Both the position numbers and the translations under genes were made by a program. Below, piece by piece: positions 1 through 4,693 of a stretch of 6,714 nt of DNA. The stretch lies in NCBI GenBank assembly GCA_025454565.1, contig JALOOE010000147.1, forward strand, positions 1-6,714. Direction: 5' to 3'. Within the stretch, counting starts at the first letter, position 1. Each line of letters starts with the position of its first letter. The notes beneath the pieces were generated by a model, which did not search any database, was not told the origin of the DNA, and worked only from the letters and a program-made list of their open reading frames with translations. This DNA is from Anaerolineae bacterium. GTDB lineage: Bacteria; Chloroflexota; Anaerolineae; CG2-30-64-16.

Positions 1-1061
1 CGTTCCCAAGAGAAGGCGCCGGCGCGGCGCAGGCCCTTCGCGCGCAGTTCGGCGCGCAACGTGGCATCCGTCAAAACGCGCCAAAGCGCCACAGTGATCT
101 CTTCATCGTTCTCCGGGTTGATGAGCAACGCGGCATCGCCCACGACCTCCGGCAGACTGGAGACGTTGGACACGACGACGGGTGTGCCACAGGCCATCGC
201 CTCCAGCGGCGTCAGGCCAAAGCCCTCGTAGAAGGCTGGATGCACCAAACACAGCGCTGCGTTGTAGAGGTGGTGCAGGTCGTGGTTGCTTACACGACCG
301 AGAAAGTGGCAATGTGGCTCGAGGTCGAGCTCCTCGACCAGCTTGGAAACCTCTTCGCTGAGCCAGCCGGGCGCGCCGGCCAAGACTAACGCTGGCGTGA
401 GTTTGTACTTGTCGCGCAGCCGGCGATAGGCGCGCAGCAGGCCCGGCACATTCTTGCGCGGCTCGATGGTGCTGACAAACAGGATGAATCCCTCGGGGAT
501 ATCAAACAACGCCTGGACCGACTGTAACGCAACCGATCGATCTGACGGCTGAAACAGCGGATCGGCAGCCTCATAGATCACGGTGATTTTGTCATCGGGC
601 GCGCCGAGCATCTTGATCAGGTCGTGACGCGTGCTCTCGGACACGGCAATGATGGCATCGGCGCGGCGCACGGCCCGGTCGATCTGCCCGTAATAGTGGG
701 CGCTGTCCTTGGTGACGAACTGCGGATAGATCAGGAAGGCCAGGTCGTGGATGGTGATGACCAGCGGGCCTTTGGCTTTCAGCGGCGGGATGAAATCCGG
801 GCTGTGGAACACATCAACACCCAGGCCATTGACCGACCACGGCAGGAAGCGCTGCTCCAACCGATAGTGGCTGGGCACAAAGGTGCGCGCTCCCGCCACA
901 TTGGGCGCCTGAAGCAGCGGTTGCTTGTCGCGACGATCCCGCAGCAAAGTGAAGCGATGCTCGCTGAATGTGTTAGCCAACGCCTGAGTCAAACGGAGGG
1001 TATACTCGCCGATGCCGGCTCGGGTGTAGTACACCAGGCGCGCGTCGATCCCTATATGCAT
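1..1061 (-). CDS. GT4-family glycosyltransferase (group 1), C-terminus cut by window edge
   Basis: Retaining GT-B glycosyltransferase, predicted to move a sugar from a nucleotide-sugar donor to a glycan or lipid acceptor at the cytoplasmic face of the membrane. 353 residues are visible. The N-terminus MHIGIDARLV followed by a glycine loop (residues 15-18, AGIG) is typical of the family. A Rossmann-type stretch VITIHDLAFL lies at 101-110, the FVSTIEPRKN donor-domain motif at 195-204, and an E-x7-E motif at E279...E287 within HPAFYEGFGLTPLEAMACGTP. The visible end, GAFSWE, is where family members read FSWERTA, so I estimate that only about 20-30 residues are missing. The ATG at 1061 is chosen because it gives the canonical N-terminus and has a purine-rich AGGGG upstream. 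An in-frame GTG at 1130 is possible, but it lacks a ribosome site and would put the leader hairpin inside the gene. Donor and acceptor cannot be read from sequence; a mannosyltransferase-like role is a guess. Confidence 0.93.
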   Translation of the reverse strand, partial: MHIGIDARLVYYTRAGIGEYTLRLTQALANTFSEHRFTLLRDRRDKQPLLQAPNVAGARTFVPSHYRLEQRFLPWSVNGLGVDVFHSPDFIPPLKAKGPLVITIHDLAFLIYPQFVTKDSAHYYGQIDRAVRRADAIIAVSESTRHDLIKMLGAPDDKITVIYEAADPLFQPSDRSVALQSVQALFDIPEGFILFVSTIEPRKNVPGLLRAYRRLRDKYKLTPALVLAGAPGWLSEEVSKLVEELDLEPHCHFLGRVSNHDLHHLYNAALCLVHPAFYEGFGLTPLEAMACGTPVVVSNVSSLPEVVGDAALLINPENDEEITVALWRVLTDATLRAELRAKGLRRAGAFSWE

Positions 1062-1095
1062 TGCCCCTGCCAAAGGAAAGGAACCGTGAGTGGCG

Positions 1096-1138
1096 AAAAA
1101 AACGCCCTCCACACCGGCAAAACACGCCACGGGAGGGC
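1096..1138 (-). terminator. Terminator-like hairpin in the glycosyltransferase leader (possible attenuator)
   Basis: Read on the minus strand, a 7-bp perfect stem (GCCCTCC at 1138-1132 with GGAGGGC at 1110-1104) is followed by one G and seven T (1102-1096). This is the layout of an intrinsic terminator, although the 21-nt loop is long. No gene on the minus strand ends upstream of it. It sits between the predicted promoter (1164-1192) and the start codon at 1061, so it may attenuate the glycosyltransferase. A competing pairing is visible: GTGGCG at 1130-1125 can pair with CGCCAC at 1095-1090, just past the T run. Confidence 0.5.
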
Positions 1139-1163
1139 CTCAACGACCTATCAGACACGGCAG

Positions 1164-1192
1164 ATGATAGCATAGAGCAGGAGAGGCGTCAA
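1164..1192 (-). promoter_or_regulatory. Predicted sigma70 promoter of the glycosyltransferase
   Basis: On the minus strand, TTGACG (-35, 1192-1187), a 17-bp spacer and TATCAT (-10, 1169-1164). Transcription would begin near 1157, giving a leader of about 96 nt that contains the terminator-like hairpin. Confidence 0.6.
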
Positions 1193-1203
1193 ATAGCAGC
1201 CCA

Positions 1204-1238
1204 GATCAGTTTGCGCGCCATCGACGCGCGGCTTGATC
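1204..1238. repeat. 35-bp interrupted dyad between divergent promoters (candidate operator)
   Basis: Two nested inverted arms share one centre at 1221: GATCA (1204-1208) with TGATC (1234-1238), and GCGCG (1213-1217) with CGCGC (1225-1229). The gaps are exactly symmetrical (4, 7 and 4 bases). The dyad lies between the -35 boxes of the two divergent promoters (1192 and 1267), where a dimeric or tetrameric regulator could control both genes. No regulator gene is in the window. GC-rich sequence makes short GCGCG arms common, so the outer arms carry most of the weight. Confidence 0.35.
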
Positions 1239-1266
1239 CACCGCGACACCGTGCATAGCGAAGCCG

Positions 1267-1295
1267 TTGCTTCACGCGCAGAAACGTGATATAAC
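1267..1295 (+). promoter_or_regulatory. Predicted sigma70 promoter of the metallophosphoesterase
   Basis: TTGCTT (-35, 1267-1272), 17-bp spacer, TATAAC (-10, 1290-1295). Transcription would start near 1302, about 28 nt before the chosen ATG at 1330. This argues against the in-frame TTG at 1267 as a start codon, since it is part of the -35 box. Confidence 0.6.
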
Positions 1296-1315
1296 GGGCG
1301 CAGAACTGTGTTCAC

Positions 1316-1321
1316 GAGGAG
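1316..1321 (+). promoter_or_regulatory. Ribosome binding site that selects the ATG at 1330
   Basis: GAGGAG lies 2 nt before the ATG at 1324, 8 nt before the ATG at 1330 and 20 nt before the ATG at 1342. All three are in frame. Only the 8-nt spacing is normal, so 1330 is preferred. Confidence 0.65.
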
Positions 1322-1329
1322 AAATGTGC

Positions 1330-2316
1330 ATGCGACCCCGGATGAAAGGTCTCTTGCTTGGCTCGATCGGTGCTGCAGCCGCGATCGTCTGCTACGCGCG
1401 TTTTGTGGAGCTGGCGCGCGTGCAACTCGACCGCTTCACCGTGCCGGTGGACAAGCGGGGCATCCCGCCGCAGGGGCTGACCATTCTGCACCTGTCCGAT
1501 TTGCATCTGCGCGAGAGCGGCGCCATCCAGGCACGCAAGCTCGATAGCCTGCGCCGGGCGCTGGCCGACGCGCAGTACGATCTGGTGGCGCTGACCGGCG
1601 ACCTGATCCACGACCAGCCCGGACTGGCGACGGCGCTCAGCTTCATAGGCGAGCTGCAGCCGCGGCTGGGTGGATTCAGTTGTTTGGGTAACCACGACTA
1701 TTGGGAGAGCTCACTCTGGGGCATCTTCGGCAAGCGCGCCGATGATGCTGGCCCGTGGCGGCGAGCCGATGTCATCGAGGCGGCGCGTACGCTGTGGGCA
1801 TTTGTCGGCAAGGTGATCCGCAACGAGCGTGTCTATGCAAGGGTGGCTGCCCACGACGTTCCGGCTATGAATGCGGGACTGCACTCCTTGGGAGTTCAAG
1901 CGCTGGTGAATGCCTCGACGCATCTGCGGGCCGGCAAGATCGATCTCTGGATCGCGGGAGTGGACGACCTGGGTCAGGGGTCACCGGATCTGCAGCAAGC
2001 CCTGCTCGATGTGCCGCTCGGCGCGCCGCTGCTGCTCTTGGCTCACAACCCGGATATCTGGCTGGAAGCCGGGGTCGAGCGGGCTGACCTGGTGCTGTCG
2101 GGGCACACGCATGGCGGCCAGGTACGCCTGCCGCTCCTCGGCTCGATTCATACACAGGGCACGTATCTGCCGAGACGCCATGCCGCAGGTTGGTTCCAGC
2201 GCGGATCGACGCGGATGTTCGTCACGCGCGGCGTTGGCGAGAGCTTGCCGTTGCGGATGGGCGCGTCACCCCAGGCCGCGCTGATCCGCCTGGTCCCGGT
2301 CGAGCCGCACGGATGA
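1330..2316 (+). CDS. Membrane-anchored calcineurin-like metallophosphoesterase (YkuE/YaeI type)
   Basis: Predicted dinuclear-metal phosphoesterase of 328 residues, anchored by one N-terminal hydrophobic segment (about residues 7-23) with the enzyme domain probably outside the cytoplasm. The metal-binding motifs appear in order: HLSDLH (D57, H59), GDLIHD (D91), GNHDYW (N121, H122), LLAHNPD (H239) and SGHTHGG (H259, H261). The set is complete, so the enzyme should be active. This order and the N-terminal anchor match the YkuE/YaeI group, whose characterised or proposed substrates are phosphodiester or pyrophosphate lipids; the substrate here cannot be assigned. About 70 residues separate GNHD from the next family landmark (LVN, 192-194), against roughly 25 in typical relatives as I recall them, which suggests an insertion at about 126-180. 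The gene diverges from the glycosyltransferase, has its own promoter and ends 61 bases before a convergent gene. I see no stop or break within it. Confidence 0.92.
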   Translation: MRPRMKGLLLGSIGAAAAIVCYARFVELARVQLDRFTVPVDKRGIPPQGLTILHLSDLHLRESGAIQARKLDSLRRALADAQYDLVALTGDLIHDQPGLATALSFIGELQPRLGGFSCLGNHDYWESSLWGIFGKRADDAGPWRRADVIEAARTLWAFVGKVIRNERVYARVAAHDVPAMNAGLHSLGVQALVNASTHLRAGKIDLWIAGVDDLGQGSPDLQQALLDVPLGAPLLLLAHNPDIWLEAGVERADLVLSGHTHGGQVRLPLLGSIHTQGTYLPRRHAAGWFQRGSTRMFVTRGVGESLPLRMGASPQAALIRLVPVEPHG

Positions 2317-2377
2317 GTTCGTGGCGTGTCGGCGGAGCCCGGTCTTTTACGAACCATAAGGGATCTCGGCGACCAGC

Positions 2378-2806
2378 CTATTGGACGCTTTTCTCCAGAC
2401 CGGCCAGGAATTGCTGTTTTTCGGCTGCCGAAAGCCTGGCATCAGGATGCAGGAGCAGGTATTGCGGCGGCGGCATCACGCCCTCATTGATCACCTCTGC
2501 CAGCTTCTTGTACTTCTCGGGCTGCTCTTGCCAATTGGAGAAATTGAACTCGTCGCGCCCCTCTACAACGTCTTTGTAGATGAGCCAGGAACCGGGCGCG
2601 ATGTTGGTGTACCAGGGCCACACCGTCTCGTTGCTGTGACAATCGAAACATGCCTTTTTTGCGATCGCACGCGTCTCCGCCGAGTCCCATTTGGGCTCCG
2701 AAACGACGGGCGGGTTCGTGTGTTCCTTGCCGTAGGGCACGAGCTGTAGCCCGACGAAAACGACGACGGCCGCGACTACGACGATGAGAATGATCTTCTT
2801 GAGCAT
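2378..2806 (-). CDS. Membrane-anchored haem-binding domain protein (c-type, single CxxCH)
   Basis: Small c-type cytochrome-like protein of 142 residues. It begins MLKK followed by a hydrophobic segment (about 5-23) that is either a signal anchor or an uncleaved signal peptide, so the haem domain would be extracytoplasmic. The haem c attachment motif CFDCH is at 53-57. It is followed by SNETVWPWYTNIAPGSWLI, a pattern I recognise from the 'haem-binding domain' family (Haem_bd, PF14376). M111 in GVMPPPQY is a reasonable distal haem ligand. The start at 2806 is chosen over the in-frame ATG at 2869 because GGAGGAG lies 4 nt upstream and the hydrophobic segment then begins at once; the longer form would put 21 residues ahead of it. 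It probably carries electrons or senses redox state or gas, but no partner oxidase or reductase is in the window. It appears monocistronic, with its own promoter. Confidence 0.9.
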   Translation of the reverse strand: MLKKIILIVVVAAVVVFVGLQLVPYGKEHTNPPVVSEPKWDSAETRAIAKKACFDCHSNETVWPWYTNIAPGSWLIYKDVVEGRDEFNFSNWQEQPEKYKKLAEVINEGVMPPPQYLLLHPDARLSAAEKQQFLAGLEKSVQ

Positions 2807-2888
2807 GTCTCCTCCATTTGCTGAACGTCGCCCGATCGACCACATTGCCCATTGCGGCCGAACCGGCATTCACAGGTTGCTGAGTAGC

Positions 2889-2918
2889 ATCATACCGTGA
2901 AGCTGCCCCTCTGGACAA
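2889..2918 (-). promoter_or_regulatory. Predicted sigma70 promoter of the haem-binding protein
   Basis: On the minus strand, TTGTCC (-35, 2918-2913), an 18-bp spacer and TATGAT (-10, 2894-2889). The start would be near 2882, giving a leader of about 76 nt. The promoter lies between the glycosidase stop and the haem gene, so the two need not be cotranscribed although they share a strand. Confidence 0.5.
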
Positions 2919-2947
2919 CTGAAGCCGGCATGATCCCCGAATCGCTC

Positions 2948-2966
2948 CAACGCCAACCGGCGCTTG
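2948..2966 (-). terminator. Short hairpin directly after the glycosidase stop
   Basis: On the minus strand, CAAGCGCC and GGCGTTG form a 7-bp stem with one bulged G around a GGTT tetraloop, beginning 1 nt after the stop codon. There is no T run, so it is a weak intrinsic terminator at best; it could be a 3' end stabiliser instead. Confidence 0.3.
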
Positions 2967-2967
2967 T

Positions 2968-4344
2968 TCATTTCAACCGCGCCATATATTCCTTGAAGGC
3001 TTTGCCGACTGGTGTGATTGCGCGCGTCGCTGGGTCAAACAGGTTTGAGGTTGGGTAGACCGAATCCGCTGTGCTGAACCAGCAGAATGCCTGTACCAGC
3101 CGATTCCCGTCCGCCGCATAGCCAAGCGCGGCATCTTGGGCCGTGAGCAGATAGTCAAACGATTCCTTCATAAACTTGCTGACTACATCTGGCGAGAAAC
3201 CATAATCCTCCGGCATCAAAATGCTGTATTCAGACACGATCAGCGGCTTGTCGCGCTGGCCTCGCTCGGCCATCCAGCGTCGGAAATCGACAATCTGCTG
3301 CTTGAAGATCGTCATATCCGCATGATTTTCGATCTCACGAAGCGTGCCCTTGTCGACGTTCATGCCCGGCGGAATGCCCACACCCCACGAATTGCGTTCT
3401 TCGCGCAGGATGAAGGCATGGATATTCCACACATCGACGGGCATATCCGTGCCGTATTGCGCTTTGTAGGCCGCCAGGGCGCGATCCAGATAGGCCAGGC
3501 GCAGCGGGGTCGGCTGGCTGACGCCTCCGATGGCGACGCGCGCGGTCGGATCAGCCTTCTTGATCGCCGCGTGAAAGATGCCGTACGTGTGCGCATATTG
3601 CTCGGGAGTGGCGTTGTCTTGCCATTCGATATCCGGCTCGTTGCCGATCAGCCAGAGCGTGCCGGGGTTTGCGGCCGCAGTTCGTTTGAGGGTGTCCAGA
3701 TCCGGTAGCAATTTGTTGCCACTCGGATGGACCATGCGTACGTACGGGACCTGCGGCCACGCTCCGGGCCGCACCGTGTGAGACCAGTTCAAGTACCAAC
3801 CCGGCGGCGTGTCTCCCCAGTCGAAACCATCGATCCCCTGCTGGCCCGCTCCTACGCCAATCCGTGCCCGATCGGAACTGGGTACCGTCCAGGAGGTCGC
3901 CGCACGCGCGGCGACCGGTGCGGCGGTGGGGATGGCCGATGGACGCGGTTGAACAGAGGTAAGCGGCGCGGTGATCGAACGCGCTGGGATACTCGTGGCT
4001 TGCACAGACAGGTCGATTGACGATGCCGCGGGCGATGCTGCCGGTGTCGGGCTCGGCGTGGGGGTGGCCGACACGGTAGAAGTTACGGAAATCTGGCCCG
4101 TGGAGCGCGGCGCCACAACAGTGCTCGGCAGCAAAGTGGGCACCCGAAGCTCCCCCGTAGGCGTGGCCGACACGAAAAGCGTTGCAGTGGGCTGGACAGT
4201 CATGAGGCGCGCCATGACTGTGCGCGGCGGCACTGTAGGCACTAACGGCTCGCGCTCCAGCGGCTTAGGACGGGTCACCGAATAGCTGCCGGCGAGCCCG
4301 ATGGCTACCACGAACAACGCAACCACTACTACCCTTACGCGCAT
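2968..4344 (-). CDS. Membrane-anchored glycoside hydrolase (Asl1/GH39-like TIM-barrel) with long Thr/Pro/Ser linker
   Basis: Predicted surface-anchored glycosidase of 458 residues. It has an N-terminal membrane segment (about residues 2-22), a low-complexity linker rich in T, P, S and A (about 25-155, including TPTPSPTPAASPAAS), and a catalytic domain (about 160-458). The domain holds LWLIGNEPD (acid/base candidate E236), DVWNIHAF (about 305-312) and PLIVSEYSI (nucleophile candidate E372). The NEP...E pair is the signature of clan GH-A TIM-barrel glycosidases; the overall pattern resembles the Asl1-like/GH128 group or GH39, and I cannot decide between them. The substrate is unknown, probably an external or cell-wall polysaccharide. 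The start at 4344 is preferred because GGAGGT (4360-4355) lies 10 nt upstream and the hydrophobic segment starts at once. An in-frame GTG at 4374 would add 10 residues but has no ribosome site. The gene diverges from the acyl-CoA synthetase. Confidence 0.82.
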   Translation of the reverse strand: MRVRVVVVALFVVAIGLAGSYSVTRPKPLEREPLVPTVPPRTVMARLMTVQPTATLFVSATPTGELRVPTLLPSTVVAPRSTGQISVTSTVSATPTPSPTPAASPAASSIDLSVQATSIPARSITAPLTSVQPRPSAIPTAAPVAARAATSWTVPSSDRARIGVGAGQQGIDGFDWGDTPPGWYLNWSHTVRPGAWPQVPYVRMVHPSGNKLLPDLDTLKRTAAANPGTLWLIGNEPDIEWQDNATPEQYAHTYGIFHAAIKKADPTARVAIGGVSQPTPLRLAYLDRALAAYKAQYGTDMPVDVWNIHAFILREERNSWGVGIPPGMNVDKGTLREIENHADMTIFKQQIVDFRRWMAERGQRDKPLIVSEYSILMPEDYGFSPDVVSKFMKESFDYLLTAQDAALGYAADGNRLVQAFCWFSTADSVYPTSNLFDPATRAITPVGKAFKEYMARLK

Positions 4345-4402
4345 CCCACGAAACACCTCCAAGAAACCCAACACTCAACCAACATCCAAGCTGATGCGGC
4401 CA

Positions 4403-4431
4403 AGTATATCACAACCTAAAAACCAGCCCAA
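4403..4431 (-). promoter_or_regulatory. Predicted extended -10 promoter of the glycosidase
   Basis: On the minus strand, TTGGGC (-35, 4431-4426), a 17-bp spacer and TATACT (-10, 4408-4403), preceded by TGA, which provides the extended -10 TGn element. The start would be near 4396, about 50 nt before the ATG at 4344. The -35 box lies inside the hairpin at 4425-4440. Confidence 0.55.
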
Positions 4432-4440
4432 TCGTGGGCT
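4416..4440 (-). terminator. Perfect 6-bp hairpin followed by T5, overlapping the glycosidase -35 box
   Basis: On the minus strand, AGCCCA (4440-4435), loop CGAT and TGGGCT (4430-4425), then GGTTTTT. This has the form of a short intrinsic terminator facing the glycosidase. No gene upstream on that strand needs one. It could stop antisense transcription arising in the divergent region, or the palindrome could be a DNA operator covering the -35 box. Confidence 0.4.
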
Positions 4441-4457
4441 TCTCCGCCACGCAACCA

Positions 4458-4495
4458 TGACGTAATGTTATGACAACTCTGACTGACCTCTTGAC
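4458..4495 (+). repeat. Cluster of five TGAC motifs just upstream of the acyl-CoA synthetase promoter
   Basis: TGAC occurs at 4458, 4471, 4480, 4484 and 4492 on the plus strand, the last inside the -35 box TTGACA. Five copies of a tetramer in 38 bases is more than expected by chance in GC-rich DNA. The uneven spacing (13, 9, 4, 8) does not match a specific known operator, so the function is unknown. Confidence 0.3.
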
Positions 4496-4519
4496 ATTCC
4501 ACTGTGCACTCCGTATAAT
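4491..4519 (+). promoter_or_regulatory. Perfect consensus sigma70 promoter of the acyl-CoA synthetase
   Basis: TTGACA (4491-4496), a 17-bp spacer and TATAAT (4514-4519): both hexamers and the spacing are exact consensus. Transcription would start near 4526, giving a leader of about 168 nt before the ATG at 4694. Such a strong core promoter often goes with a repressor; a candidate binding region is the TGAC cluster overlapping the -35. Confidence 0.8.
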
Positions 4520-4528
4520 CTCAGCATC

Positions 4529-4534
4529 AGGAGG
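4529..4534 (+). promoter_or_regulatory. Orphan Shine-Dalgarno-like AGGAGG near the 5' end of the leader
   Basis: A strong AGGAGG lies only a few bases after the predicted transcription start. The nearest starts are badly spaced: TTG at 4538 (3 nt, in frame with the synthetase for 52 codons without a stop) and ATG at 4554 (19 nt, encoding a 16-residue peptide ending at TGA 4602-4604). It may be chance, a leader-peptide signal or a standby ribosome site. Confidence 0.3.
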
Positions 4535-4559
4535 TATTTGGTATACATCCGTGATGGCG

Positions 4560-4579
4560 GCAATCTGGCCGGCAGTTGC
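4560..4579 (+). other. Small hairpin in the acyl-CoA synthetase leader
   Basis: GCAA-T-CTG pairs with CAG-TTGC: a 7-bp stem with one bulged T around a 5-base GCCGG loop. There is no T run, so it is not a terminator. It could shape the long leader, but it matches no riboswitch I recognise. Confidence 0.3.
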
Positions 4580-4682
4580 GGCCGATTCGGGCATCTTCCT
4601 CTGAGCAGTTCTTCTTCAGTCGTTCTCGATAGCGTCGGTCGACATGGTTTCAGCGACGCGAGCGTCCCCGTTCGCGCGCAAA

Positions 4683-4688
4683 AGGAGG
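4683..4688 (+). promoter_or_regulatory. Strong ribosome binding site of the acyl-CoA synthetase
   Basis: AGGAGG, within AAAGGAGG, lies 5 nt before the ATG at 4694. It fixes this start although the frame stays open far upstream. Confidence 0.75.
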
Positions 4689-4693
4689 AACTC

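Larger units (their letters stand above)
4345..4693. other. Gene-free divergent control region between glycosidase and acyl-CoA synthetase
   Basis: 349 bases without a credible gene. From left to right it holds the glycosidase leader and promoter, a terminator-like hairpin overlapping that promoter, five TGAC motifs, a perfect sigma70 promoter on the plus strand, and a leader of about 170 nt ahead of the acyl-CoA synthetase. Short open frames on the minus strand here (for example 4409-4594) have no recognisable protein and run through the promoters, so they are not called. Confidence 0.7.

Noticed and set aside
624..1175. Plus-strand open frame of 183 codons
   Set aside because: It lies antisense to the clear glycosyltransferase, has no recognisable protein features and no ribosome site; it is a GC-rich shadow.
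1267..1329. Longer phosphoesterase start at TTG 1267 or ATG 1324
   Set aside because: The TTG is part of the predicted -35 box and the ATG at 1324 is only 2 nt from the ribosome site; 1330 fits better.
2317..2354. GTTCGT...ACGAAC inverted repeat between the convergent phosphoesterase and haem genes, considered as a shared terminator
   Set aside because: Only 6 bp with a 26-base loop, no good inner stem and no T run on either strand after the outer arm; too weak to call.
3136..3708. Plus-strand open frame of 190 codons
   Set aside because: Antisense to the glycosidase catalytic domain, no motif and no ribosome site.
3880..4240. Repetitive TPTPSPTP-encoding region considered as a DNA tandem repeat
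   Set aside because: The repetition is short, imperfect and at amino-acid level; it is a normal low-complexity linker and not a satellite or CRISPR-like array.
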